Shown here in pieces: positions 25,901-40,900 of a DNA stretch of 64,000 nt. Each line of letters opens with the position of its first letter. Position 1 is the stretch's first letter. The notes beneath the pieces were generated by a model that saw only the letters and a list, made by a program, of their open reading frames with translations, did no database searches and was not told the DNA's origin. The translations under genes were made by a program, and so were the position numbers. The DNA is from Siphonodentalium dalli (lineage: Eukaryota > Mollusca > Scaphopoda > Gadilida > Siphonodentaliidae), in the NCBI GenBank assembly GCA_032622095.1, contig CP136061.1:262664077-262728076 (forward strand). The letters are read 5' to 3'.

Positions 25901-28900
25901 CTTCGGTAACATGGACAAAGGTGTGTAATAAATCTAGGTACCCATTCCAAAGTGCCACTTGGACAATTTAGAAGTGATATAAATAACAGGAGCATAATAG
26001 AAATATGCTCGGTGTTTTGAAATTTAGGAAATAAGAGCATACTTTATGACAAGCGTATGCGTACCAGTATCTTAGAATCTTGCACCATCGTAATTAAATG
26101 CATGTGCGTCATAAAAGTTTAATAAGCTTCAGTAACATGATTGTCCTATACCGGAAGTTTAAGATAAAGATGGAACCGTTGTACATAGTTGAGTTTGAAC
26201 AATTTTGAAATTCAGAACGTCTGCGTAAGTCACGAGGTATCAAAAGGGTTAATTTTGAAATATAGAGTTATGTATGTCAGTAAGCCAAAGCCTGGGTCAG
26301 ATCTGAGAAAAGCCAGTCATTTTCGTTAGTATTTTCATTTTTTGTCATTAACCCTTTCTTGACTAAATGGATTCTCCTGTCAGTTTTAAAAGTATACTAT
26401 GGAACGGTTTATTATTCAAATGGAGGGGTTTTCAGGATATAATAGCAGATGATAATGACAAAAAGATAATACAAGTGCTGAAGTATGCATATTCTTCGGT
26501 GGGAAATAATGTTCAGATGATAAGTTCAACAAATGACATATGGCACATATGGTGACTAGCTATGGTGACCTATGGTCATTTGTTGAACTTATTATCGGAA
26601 TATTTCCTAAAGGAACTAATTATCAATGAGTATATTTGGTGTATGCCATATTGATTTTTAGTACTTAGTATAGTGTATATTTGGTGTATGCCATATTGAT
26701 TTTTAGTACTTAGTATAGTGTATATTTGGTGTATGCCATATTGATTTTTAGTACTTAGTATAGTGTATATTTGGTGTATGCCATATTGATTTTTAGTACT
26801 TAGTATAGTAAGTATATTTGGTGTATGCCATATTGATTTTTAGTACTTAGTATAGTGTATATTTGGTGTATGCCATATTGATTTTTAGTACTTAGTATAG
26901 TGTATATTTGGTGTATGCCATATTGATTTTTAGTACTTAGTATAGTGTATATTTGGTGTATCCCATATTGATTTTTAGTACTTAGTATAGTGTATATTTG
27001 GTGTATCCCATATTGATTTTTAGTACTTAGTATAGTGTATATTTGGTGTATGCCATATTGATTTTTAGTACTTAGTATAGTGTATATTTGGTGTATGCCA
27101 TATTGATTTTTAGTACTTAGTATAGTGTATATTTGGTGTATGCCATATTGATTTTTAGTACTTAGTATAGTGTATATTTGGTGTATGCCATATTGATTTT
27201 TAGTACTTAGTATAGTGTATATTTGGTGTATGCCATATTGATTTTTAGTACTTAGTATAGTGTATATTTGGTGTATGCCATATTGATTTTTAGTACTTAG
27301 TATAGTGTATATTTGGTGTATGCCATATTGATTTTTAGTACTTAGTATAGTGTATATTTGGTGTATGCCATATTGATTTTTAGTACTTAGTATAGTGTAT
27401 ATTTGGTGTATGCCATATTGATTTTTAGTACTTAGTATAGTGTATATTTGGTGTATGCCATATTTATTTTTTAGTGAAAATGGAAACAATTTAACTTAAT
27501 GTATTTTGCTTAATATGTAAGAAATTGTATTTTATAATACCCAATGCATGTACATCGCAATATTCACCATTTGAGAACTTCAATCTGAGTCTATGTCTCC
27601 CATAGCAGATGAGGCCATGCAGAATGAGGTGCCCATAGGGTAAATTTGGTGATGCTAGCCAGCTATGCGGGATAGCATCATTAATTCACCCTCTGGGCAC
27701 CTCATTCTGCAAATGACAGGCACACTATAATCAGACTTGGGCGGTATTATTTATTAATCTCTGATATGAAATCAAACTAAAAATTTGAATGACATCAACG
27801 GCCATCCAGGCCTGGAAATCTCAAGGCAGGCTGGCGGGCTGCCCGCCTACAGCCCGCCTAGAATTTTCCAAGGCGGGCTTTTTATAGCCCGCCTCGTCTA
27901 CGATAGGACATTTATTATTTAGTTATTTTATTGTGTTTAATGAGTAAAATACTGCATCGAAATCGTAATTATATTGTACAGTGTGAGGACTGTGCGCATG
28001 CGTGACCTGACGGTAATGTCAAATGGGAATTATAGCGGAATCAGTAAATTCCGGAACGAACTGTTTCGTAAATCTGATCTTTTGATCGATTCTCACACAT
28101 TTTATGACCAAAATAAATTATTTCTCTTCATAAGATTGAGCTTACAATATATTTCACTGGATAAAATGAACACATGTTTGTGGATAGTGAGAACCAAATG
28201 TCACTGTCCCAATTAAGTTCAACCTTTCGTTCCGTTTCCGGTTCCTATCAGTGAAAATTGTATTTAGCTTGCAGCCGTCTTTTATCGCTTCGATTGACAA
28301 TATTTTAATATAATTAGCTAAATATATCCATGTATTCTAGTTTACACTGTTATTCAATTATTAAAGTTCAGAAACTATTTTCTATGTCCCCAATTGCAAA
28401 CACCCAGTAAATCTATAGATAGCGACTTGACTGCTGCAAGCAGCAGTCTGCGATCGGCAATGGAATATGGATTACATTGAGAGAAAAAGCAGTCAATATT
28501 CAAGTGCAAATATACTGGATTTAATATTGTTCTTGATTGTGTATTTTATGTAAAATTACACTTTCATGGAGAATGCTTTTAACGTGGACAAACTCACCCA
28601 ATTCCGTTGCATGGGTTGGACACCGACTGACAAATTGTTGAGTACAAACACTCTTACATTTTGTTTCTTGTTCATATAAATTATCATAACATATAAAACA
28701 TAGTTAAATATTCACCATACCATAATTACTGTGGGGGATTTTGACATTCACAACTCTGTGGACACTTTGTTTCCACATAAAAAAAATTAATTTAGATGGA
28801 GTTATACAACATCAAAAATAGACAAACTAACGGCATTAGTAACTCAGATAAAATAAATCATAACTTTAAAAGTTGAGGAGGGCTATAGCCCTCCTAGGCA

Positions 28901-31900
28901 TATCTAGGAGGGCTATTAATAGCCCTCCTGGATTTTCTAGATCGCCAGCCCTGGCCATCAACAGCTGCTGAGTTCAGAAATGTTACTTTGTAGTCTTCTA
29001 CTATATATTTTGGGACTTCTGTCTGTCTGTCTGTTTGTTTGTTAGCAATGGCCGGGAAAACTGCCGAACGGATTTTGACAAAATTTGATACTTAGGGTTA
29101 CTTTTGTCCGGGGAGTGTTTTGGACGGGTTAAATTGTGACCCTGACTTGACCTTCAAAATGGTCAATTCAAGGTCAAATCGGGTAAAACGGACGGATTTC
29201 AATGAAATTTGATACCTAGGGCTACTTTTGTCCGGGGAGTGTTTTGGATGGGTCAAATCGTTACCCCGACCTGACCTTGATCTTCAAAATGGTAAATTCA
29301 AGGTCACATCAGGTCCAATTTTGCATGTGACCGTGTCCTTGCTCATATACGCTCATATAGTCATGTTTCTGGCAAAGAAATCCCTAAATAGCCCGGACGA
29401 AGTCGGGACCACCAGCCAGTTTACATATATATAGAGGATCTCTAATAAAGAGTCGCAATTCTATACAAGATTTATTATCCGAGTGCTCAAGTCGAATATC
29501 ATAATTATATTCTAATTAACATAATAATCAAGTTCCAGCATTGATATCGACTTCATTGCGCTGAACTCTGACGTCATTGCGCATGACGATAATACATGTG
29601 TGTCTTATTAAAAGATATGAGACCGGATTTAGGGGCTAATTATGTGATAAATCGATTTAATACACAAACCTCTTTATTTTTCCCGTTTCTTTGTTAAACT
29701 CTTTGTGAAATTTTGTTGTACTACCATTTGCTCAGTTCTAAATATGAGTAAGGTATCCAGTTGGTAAAGTAACCAATGAGTGAATTTTATCTTCCTTTCC
29801 AGATACTCAGTGAGGAAGGCTTCTGATGTCACATTCTCATGGGCGTTCCAGCATTCTGAACTCGATCCGGCTGCAGTGGCTCCAATTATAAAGGACTTCG
29901 CTAAAATACACTCAATCAAAGTCACCAATACCATCTACGGTGGAGCAACCAGATGCAAGAAGTGTGCAAAGGGCACTGCTCAAGATAGGTGAGCTGTTGT
30001 ATTTGTTAACCCTTTGAGTGCTAGGGGCCGATCTCATTAGCCCTAAACATACAAAATAAGTCTGTTAAAGAATATAAGAATAAATTATTAAAATTGTAAA
30101 AAAAAAAAAAAAAAAAAATTGTTAGGCCAATGCATTCTCTTATATATGCGAGGCGACCTATGGTCGACTCGCATATATAAGAGAATGCATTGGCACAGGG
30201 TTTATGGGTTGATACAAAAATCGGACCTGGCACTCAAAGGGTTAATGTTTTCTTTACTAAATGCTAATTGACGAGTAGTTGCCTTCAAACCTTGAAATAG
30301 GGTGTCTGTCATTTGCAGAATGAGGTCCCCAGAGGGTGAATTTAGTGATGCTACCCCGCATAACGGGCTAGTATCACCAAATTCACCCTCTGGGGACCTC
30401 ATTCTGCAAATGACAGACACCCTATTTCAAGGCTTGGTTGCCTTTAGAAATTTTCATAAATACATAACTCTTTACATACAAGCCTTGAAATAGTGTGTCT
30501 GTCATCTGTCTGAGGTGTAAGCAGAATGAGGTTCCCAGAGGGTGAATTTGGTGATGCTAGCCCGCTATTCTAAATTAATTGCATCACTAAATTCACCCTC
30601 TGGGGACCTCATTCTGCAAATGACAGACACCCTATTTCAAGGCTTGAGGCCGTACCAGTATCAATTTGCTCACTTTGTAACGACGATAAATGATCATCAG
30701 TATATTATTCCTGTGGACTTGGCTACTTGTTTTGTTTAGGATAAACTTCTCGTGGGAGGTGCATTGTACTTATTTGAGTGAATTTTATCTGGCTCATGGT
30801 GCGTGCTGATTGGGTAGATTGGCTTGACATCGAGAGGTCATTGATGGTTCTCCCTTAATGGGGATAAATTGGATATGTTTCATTAATTTTTACAACTTAC
30901 AATCTACTATATCTTTTGTATGATCCCTTTGGAAGCCTTGGAAAACTCGTTTAACCCTTTACCCAACAAACCGGCCAAAACCGGCCAAATAAAGCTTCAA
31001 CAGCCTAAAATATCTTCGGTCTGTCTCAATAGAACCATACACATATGGATATCATTGGAACCGGCTCCTTGACCACATTGTGATAGTTACAGTTATGCCC
31101 TGTGCCAATGCATTCTCTTATATATGCGAGTCGACCATAGGTCGCCTCGCATATATAAGAGAATGCATTGGCCTAAAAAAAATCTTTTTTTTAACACTTT
31201 TTACCATTTTTTCTTACATTCTTTAACAATTTTATAATTTTTAATGTGTTAAGCCAATGCATTCTCTTATATATGCGAGGCGACCTATGGTCGACTCGCA
31301 TATATAAGAGAATGCATTGGCACAGGGCCCTTCTGTTGGGTAAAGGGTTAAGAAATGTCAAGTCTGATTATAGTGTGTCTGTCATATGCAGAATGAGGTG
31401 CTCAGAGGGTGAATTTAGTGACGCTATCCCGCATAGTGGGCTAGCATCACTAAATTCACTGACAATCACATCACTGTCATTAAAATAGTGAGCGATAAGC
31501 AAAACACTCAACACTGTGGCAATTTTGTTAAAGAGAGCGATTCACTGTGACCCATTCAACACCAAGCCTGCAAATAGCTTGTCTGTCATTTGCAGAATGA
31601 GGTCCCCAGAAGGTGAATTTAGTGGGCTAGCATCACTAAATTCACCCTATGTGGACCTCATTCTGCTTAGGCCCTCAATTGCTATGGCAGACCTAGGATC
31701 AGATTGAAGTTCCCCAGTTGAAGTTGGTGATGTTCACCCATTGGGCACCTCAATTATGAATTTTATCTGCTGCAAATTAGGGGATATAGAAACTTCCCAG
31801 AAGGGAAAACTAAAAACAATGTTAATTTGATGCTATAGATACTTCCCAGAAGATGAGGCCTAAGCAGAATGAGGTCTCCAGAGGGTGAATTTGGTGATGC

Positions 31901-34900
31901 TAGCCCGCTATGCGGGATAGCATCAATATATTCACCCTCTGGGGACCTCATTCTGCAAATGACAGGCACGCTATTTGCAGGCTTGTTCAACACTTTTTCA
32001 AACGGTCAGTTATTCAGGCATCAATGCAAATTAATAGTTCATGTAATATTCCTTGTTGTTAAATACCGGCAATATCCCGTTGAATAAATATTCTTCATAC
32101 TAAAATAATTGCTATATTTTTATATATATTCCAGATGTATTCCGTGCCCTGACGGCCACTATATGCTCTATTTATACATACTCCAGATGTATTCCATGCC
32201 CTGATGGTCACTATATGCTTGTTTTTATACCCCCACTTTCGAAGAAAATGGGGTGTATACTGGATTGACTGCGTCCGTCCCTCACGCTTTCTCCCTCCGT
32301 TTGTCCGTCCGTCCGTCCGACCTCATAACTCGAACAACTATGAACCGATTTCAATAATTTTTTGTATGCAATCTCCTTAGGACTGCCTCTCCGCATGATG
32401 CTAATTGTGGTTCGGTCCGACTTTTTTTTTTTAAGTTACGCCTCATTTTCGACTTATTTTGACTTAGAAAATTCTGTCCGACTTAATAACTGTAACAAAT
32501 ATGAACCGATTTCAATAATTTTTGGTATACATGCTTCACACAATACCCTCTCTACATGATGCGGCTAAGGATTGGCTCAGACTGTTTTTCGTAATATTAC
32601 ACTTCATTTTCGACTTATTTTGACTTAGAAAATTCTGTCCGACTTAATAACTTTAACAAATATGAACCAATTTGAATAATTTTTTCTGTACAAGCTTCTT
32701 GTGACACCATATTGATCTTGTTTGTTGGGTTTACGGATAATGCGGGTTGAATTTGCCACAGTGGGGGTATGCTAGCACTCGAGTGCACACCTCTTGTTAT
32801 ACATATTCCAGATGTATTCCGTGCCCTGATGGTCACTATATGCTTGTTTTTATACATATTCCAGATGTATTCCGTGCCCTGATGGTCACTATATGCTCGT
32901 TTTTATACATATTCCACTCGTTTTTATACATATTCCAGATGTATTCTGTGCCCAGATGGCCACTATATGCTCTATTTATACATATTCCAGATGTATTCCA
33001 TGCCCTGATGGTCACTATATGCTCGACGATGGGAGTAAGTGTGTTGCCTGTCCACCCGGAACAGTCATTCCAACTAAAGAAGCATATGGGAAGCAATCGT
33101 GCAAAAAGTGTGGATATGGACTTAAGGCTGTTGGTGGAAAAATGTGTCAATCAGATTGTAAAGTCCAGGATCAACAGGGCAGAGAATACGATTTCTCTGA
33201 ACTCAATAAAAAGTAAGGAAAGTTTCATGTCTTCAGAAGGATTTGTTAGATTATTGATAATTTGAGCAAAGATATATCGCTTTTTATACGCCCTTTTCGA
33301 AAAAAGGTCGTATTATGTTATCAGTCTGTCTGTCATGCAAAGATTAAAATCCAAACCAGCAGCCAAGTTTTTCATCGAATATTGTTCGAATTTGATAGCT
33401 CCCGTCTAGAGGTGATCCTAAAAAATACCTGAAAGTTTTCAAAAAAATTCTCCAATAAAGGCAGGCTGCAGGGTGTGCCGATGGATTTCCATCTGTCCGT
33501 CCGTCCATTAACATTTTTGGTTTCCGATCGATAACTCCAGTTTGGATTATTTTATCTGAACCAAAGTTGTTGGTATGTGTATTTCCCAGCTAAAGATATA
33601 GGCCAAGTTCGAATATGGGTTCCGTCCAATTATTTTTACATGAGTTACGGCCCTTTTTCGACTTAGAATTTGACCGTCTGTTAACATATTTTACCACACC
33701 TAGCGATGCTTTTGTTTTCTCATGTTTTTGCATCAGACATAGAGTTGGTAATCTTTTTATAAAATTATTTACAGGATGCATACGAATCCTGGAAAGTTTT
33801 TGAATTTTAAAAAACCTTCTCCAGGTCTGGAAATATGGAAAAGGCACATTTTTTGCTCAACTTGACAAGTCAAGTTTGAGTTATTGCCATGGGTTGCCAT
33901 GGGTTGCCTTCCATCTGTCAACAATTTCCTTTGGCACACCCTACATGCCACATCCCTCATCCGATCATCACTAAATTTCATATGGATCATCGGGGTGACC
34001 TCTAGATGGGAGCATTCGATATTTTTGAAATTCGTTGAAAAATTTAAATCCATCGGCACACCCTGCAGCCTGCCTTTATTGGAGAAATTTTTTGAAAACT
34101 TTCAGGTATTTTTTAGGATCACCTCTAGACGGGAGCTATCAAATTCGAACAATATTCGATGAAAAACTTGGCTGCTGGTTTGGATATTAATCTTTGCATG
34201 ACTAAATCCTTCGGCTTCATATGAACTTTCGGGTGACCACTGGATTAGAGCCATCAAATTTATCGCTCCATTGACTATAATATATGACAATATCTCCTCT
34301 CCACGTTGAGCTACAATGTTATTGACACTTCATTTAACCTCACTATGGGAAAGGTTCTGGAAATATCCACCCTTTTCAGCTGGCAGTTTGGAAAAGTCAT
34401 GGAATTTTAAAATTATCCATGAATTGCCCTTGAAATTGTGGGTAACATACATGTGCCATCGATATCACATGCAAGCCTTGAAATAGTGTATCTGTCATTT
34501 GCAGAATGAGGTCCCCAGAGGGTGAATTTAGTGATGCTACCCTGCATAGCGGGCTAGCATCACCAAATTCACCCTCTGGGGACCTCATTTTGCTTACACC
34601 TCAGCAGAATGAGGTCCCCAGAGGGTGAATTTGGTGATGCTAGCCCGCTATGCGGGGTAGCATCACTAAATTCACCCTCTGGGGACCTCATTCTGCAAAT
34701 GACAGACACCCTATTTCAAGGCTTGAAGATATTAGACTGATTTCACTTTTACTCAAACCAAGTTTTGAAGAGATTTACTATATAATTTCTACATACATTT
34801 ATGTGAAATCCTGAAATTTCTGAAAATCCTAGAAAAGGTTCGGAAAAATAATGGAATTTTATCCTTAAAGTGATTTGAAATTTAATGAGATAAATTTTCC

Positions 34901-37900
34901 AACTATATCAATATTTGTCACAGACACCGATTCTTCTTCATTCCTCATCCTCCGATTCCGAATCATGTTTGTGTGGAACAATAGTACATTTGGGAACACC
35001 TGGTACTATTTCCTGTTATGCAATGACTGTTGCATATCATTATTATAGAATGGATTTAATGAATGGGATAAGTGTCGAATCATGATTATAAAATATAATT
35101 CTTATTCGTGCGATTTCTTTTGGTAATCAGAATTAAATTTGGAGAGACAGTAATGTCCTAAATAATCAACCCCTAAACCACAGGAGAATTATGGGAAACT
35201 TTTCAGGATTGAGTCGCAAATATGGCTTGCTGCCATTCATCGGAAAGCTGTCAGTGAGAGCTTTCCGATGAATGGCAACAAGTCATATTTCCGACTAAAT
35301 CTTGAAAAATTTCCCATAATTCTGCTGTGATTAAAGGGTCATATACTTCAGGCATTACTGTATACACTCTGCTTTTGAAGGTTTAGATATGCTTTAAAGA
35401 TATATTATGTACTTATTCTGGTGCGTGAAACTAGTAAGTTTGCAATCAGGCACTATGCCAACTGGAGGAATATATCATTCTAGTAGCAGCACCGAACATT
35501 TCAAACAAATCGACCCTACCACTCCATAGAAAATATCGTCTGAACTACGCACAATTGAAAATATTTACTTCTCAATTCGGGACGCAACTATCTGCAATAA
35601 GCTAACAAAAACAATTTCTCCATCAAGAGTCACTGTATTTAATTAATATATAAGAATGGCGGTGTTTGTTGTCAATTTTGATATAATATTTGTAAAATTG
35701 CTACTTTGAGCAAGATTATTCTCCATTTCTATCTGATCACCCTACCGGAGTGTTTCACCTCACTTTAAGATTATTCTCCATTTCTATTTGATCACCCTAC
35801 ACGGAGTGTTTCACATCACTTTAAGATTATTCTCCATTTCTATTTGATCACCCTACACGGAGTGTTTCACATCACTTTAAGATTATTCTCCATTTCTATT
35901 TGATCACCCTACCGGAGTGTTTCACATCACTTTAAGATTATTCTCCATTTCTATTTGATCACCCTACACGGAGTGTTTCACATCACTTTAAGATTATTCT
36001 CCATTTCTATTTGATCACCCTACACGGAGTGTTTCACATCACTTTAAGATTATTCTCCATTTCTATTTGATCACCCTACTCGAGTGTTTCACATCACTTT
36101 AATTATGCATTCTTTCAGCTGATCCTTTAAACTATTTTTCTTTACAGTGTAACTACACTATTTGATCACCCTACACGGAGTGTTTCACATCACTTTAAAT
36201 ATGCATTCTTTCAGCTGATCCTTTAAACTATTTTTCTTTACAGTGTAACTACACTATTTGATCACCCTACACGGAGTGTTTCACATCACTTTAATTATGC
36301 ATTCTTTCAGCTGATCCTTTAAACTATTTTTCTTTACAGTGTAACTACACTATTTGATCACCCTACACGGAGTGTTTCACATCACTTTAATTATGCATTC
36401 TTTCAGCTGATCCTTTAAACTATTTTCTTTACAGTGTGACTACACTATTTGATCACCCTACACGGAGTGTTTCACATCACTTTAATTATGCATTCTTTCA
36501 GCTGATCCTTTAAACTATTTTCTTTACAGTGTGACTACACTATTTGATCACCCTACACGGAGTGTTTCACATCACTTTAATTATGCATTCTTTCAGCTGA
36601 TCCTTTAAACTATTTTCTTTACAGTGTGACTACACTATTTGATCACCCTACACGGAGTGTTTCACATCACTTTAATTATGCATTCTTTCAGCTGATCCTT
36701 TAAACTATTTTCTTTACAGTGTGACTACACTATTTGATCACCCTACACAGAGTGTTTCACATCACTTTAATTATGCATTCTTTCAGCTGATCCTTTAAAC
36801 TATTTTTCTTTACAGTGTGACTACACTATTTGATCACCCTACACGGAGTGTTTCACATCACTTTAATTATGCATTCTTTCAGCTGATCCTTTAAACTATT
36901 TTCTTTACAGTGTGACTACACTATTTGATCACCCTACACGGAGTGTTTCACATCACTTTAATTATGCATTCTTTCAGCTGATCCTTTAAACTATTTTTCT
37001 TTACAGTGTGACTACACTATTTGATCACCCTACCAGAGTGTTTCACATCACTTTAATTATGCATTCTTTCAGCTGATCCTTTAAACTATTTTTCTTTACA
37101 GTGTGACTACACTATTTGGGAGTCGTCTGTTTACTAGCAGTGGCACACAGTATTTCCACAGTTTTAACATCAGTTTATGTGGAAATAACGGAATTCCTGC
37201 AGCAACCTGCTACAACAACGTATCTTATTCGGGCAAGGTATGAGGCTTGTCGGACAATAGTTAACCCTTTACCCAACAAACCGGCCAAAACCGGCCAAAT
37301 AAAGCTTCAACAGCCTAAAATATCTTCGGTCTGTCTCAATAAAACCATACAAATATGGATATCATTGGAACCGGCTCATTGACCACATTTTGATAGTTAC
37401 AGTTATGCCCTGTGCCAATGCATTCTCTTATATATGCGAGTCGACCATAGGTCGCCTCGCATATATAAGAGAATGCATTGGCCTAAAAAAAATCTTTTTT
37501 TAACACTTTTTACCATTTTTTCTTACATTCTTTAACAATTTTATAATTTTTAATGTGTTAAGCCAATGCATTCTCTTATATATGCGAGGCGACCTATGGT
37601 CGACTCGCATATATAAGATAATGCATTGGCACAGGGCCCTTCTGTTGGGTAAAGGGTTAATAGATGCATGTTCAAGCCTGCAAAAAGTGTGTCGGTCATT
37701 TGCAGAATGCTGTATGCTAGTCCGCTGTGTGGGGTAGCATCACTGAATTTGCCCTATGGGGACCTCATTCTGCGAATTGCTGGCACCATTTTCTTAGGCC
37801 TGAACATGGCCTCTTTATTTATTCAGTAATACATACAAAAAAAATTCTTATATAGATGATTTCTAATGAATCGCAATTCTTTTCGAAATTTATTAACTGA

Positions 37901-40900
37901 GTGCAGAAAATTCAAATCAAATATAGTGGACGAGGTTAATAAATTTTGTATAGAATTGCAACAAATTTGAGATCCAATTTATCACATTTTAGCAAGAAAA
38001 AACTATCCTGAAATGGCTGGAGTTAAAAAATTAATATTGATTTCCTTATCACAACCAAAGAGGAAGTAAAGACATCTTCAAGAAAAAATATAGTTCCATT
38101 TTAAATATGTCTTTTCATGTTGACAAAATTGTTCAACCACCCTTATCACCCATGTTTATCTCACAGTGAACACTAAATAACCCAACACAAATGGAATATC
38201 ATAATTATATTCTAATTAACATAATAATAAAGTTCCGGCATTGACATCATTGCGCTAACCTCTTGCATCACTGCATGTGCCGAAAATACACATGTGTCTT
38301 ACTAAAAAAATATGAAGCCTGGTTTAGGAGCTAATTATGTGATAAAAGACTTGATCCATCATCTTTGTCGCCTACTATATAGATAAAGGCTGCAAAATAA
38401 ACCATGGCTTTATTTTAGCATGTGCTAAAATAAATCAAGAATGGCTACAGCTATCATAATAAAGTCACATGCTCAGAACTTCACATACTAGGTTTATTTC
38501 GCTCTTATGATTCACCAAATGGGGAACCTCGCTAAAGCTCGGCCCCCATTTGCTGAATCATACTTGCGAAAATAAACCTTAGGCCACACAAAAAAAATAA
38601 TATGTTTCTCAAGTATCGCCGCGTCCGCAAAATACCCCCCGCTGGCTACTTTTTATAGCTTACAACAAATAAAAATATAAAAACATGCCGCCGCACAAAA
38701 TCTTGGCGATGTCGATACCAGCAAACAACACAATAAGCTCAAGTCGTCTCCGCCAGCAATGCAAGGGCAGTAATTCTAAAATGAAAGCATTCCTTGTGTG
38801 CTCCGAATGCCAATCGAGTTCACCCGTTACGCGCCAGCGAACACGCGGTAAACAAATAACCAGCATGGCGCTGATAAGTATGTGTCAGAAGACGACTTAA
38901 ATTTGTTTGTCCCTGAACAATTACGGAGGTTAATTCGTCTGACAACATTTCCCGACGTGGCAATGGGTTCACAGAGAACCACTGTGAAACTATTGCTAAT
39001 TGTGATGCGTGTATTAGTGGGATTTCTGTTGGAAAGTCGCAGGATTCACAGGACTTTCACAGTTTCAGTTCGTTTGCCAGAATCTAAATTCGGTCCAGGT
39101 TGCAGATATATTCGTCCGCTATTTGCGGATTACATTGGAAGATGCCACACCAGTGTCTGTTGAAAACGGTGGGAAAAACGCATTTTCTGTTCTCATGGAC
39201 TCAAACAATAAAACTGTTTTACCCAATTTCAAAACAAAACAACAACAGCAAGGACGAAATGATACAAAAATTCATCAATTTCCTTGGAAGATAAACACCT
39301 TGGATTTTCCCCACATACCGTTGACAATATAGGCCAGGGCTCAAAATACATTTCATTTTGCAAGAATCAAATGCTGAATCAAGTTAGTCATAAAGCACTG
39401 AAAATGGAAAAGTTTCACGAGAATCATTACGAGAATCGATTAGGTGATTCTCGTCGAATGTTAAGGCCTGTAGGCAGGAATTTTGTGCAGCTTGTGTGCA
39501 ACATGCTTTAGTATCTGGACCCTCATGTTAATGAACTAACTAAGAGATGTTGTCACATTCCGGATGGACTTCAAATTTTTCTTGGATACACTGATCCCAG
39601 AAAAAGTAAACACAAACTGCCGGTGCTTGAACTCTCAAAAATGTTAGAATATTCTGGACAACTTGTTGCTGTAATGGAACAACCATTCATACAAAAACCA
39701 AATTGGCGAGGCGTAAACGATCTCCTGAATAAGCTTGTGAATAAGGTAGACTGGATTTCAAGTTGTTTTAAACCAATATTTCTGCAATAAATTTTAATGC
39801 TATAAATGAGAGATCTTCTTATTTTAATACAGCATCCATAGGGTACATAACTTTGCATAAATATAAAATAAACAGCTTCATTTTCCAACAACATATGAAA
39901 ACAGATCATGATCATGAACAAACAAGGTAAAAATACATTACACACCATGTTACGAACAGCCAAACGTTGTCTTAAGTCAATCTTTAATCATAAAAGCATG
40001 CCTGCCCATCATTTTTACACATAAAAATTTGGCATAATAAACCTGCCTGCCGGTAAAATTCAGCCTAAAAAAATAAAAATAAAAATCTGCCTGCCTGCTG
40101 GGTTTTTTTGAAAAAAAACTTGAGAAACACAATATTTTTTTTGTGTGGCCTTATGTCTGGTCAAACTATATGGATATTCTATATTTATTCATATTTGTTG
40201 TGATGATAATAAATGGTTCAATGAAATGCCATGTTAACAACTGGAAAACGTATGCCCACAGGAATTTTATCAGCCTAATCTATGTTAATAATTTTTGTTG
40301 GCATATGTAATTCAACTCCACTCTGCAAGTTTTATTATATAATTAATATTTCCATCGTCATTTTGTGTTCTAGGTCTGGTCTGATTGGGTTATAAATTAG
40401 TCATCAATTTCTGTTTTAACCCTTTACCCAACAGAACGGCCCTGTGCCAATGCATTCTCTTATATATGCGAGTCGACCATAGGTCGCCTCGCATATATAA
40501 GAGAATGCATTGGCTTAACACATTAAAAATTATAAAATTGTTAAAGAATGTAAGAAAAAATGGTAAAAAGTGTTAAAAAAAGATTTTTTTTAGGCCAATG
40601 CATTCTCTTATATATGCGAGGCGACCTATGGTCGACTCGCATATATAAGAGAATGCATTGGCACAGGGCATAACTGTAACTATCACAATGTGGTCAAGGA
40701 GCCGGTTCCAATGATATCCATATTTGTATGGTTCTATTGAGACAGACCGAAGATATTTTAGGCTGTTGAAGCTTTATTTGGCCGGTTTTGGCCGGTTTGT
40801 TGGGTAAAGGGTTAATATGTCTTTAATTTCTTATTATGTGCCTGTACTTTCTTGTTATTTTGCCTCTCATTTCTTGTTATTTTGTGCCTCCCATTTCTTA

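Noticed and set aside
26800-27489. 229-codon - strand repeat protein
   Set aside because: By-product of the 45-bp array at 26627-27470.
32747-33265. 172-codon + strand frame over exon 8
   Set aside because: Out of frame with the ELAPOR reading of exon 8; built from the acceptor array.
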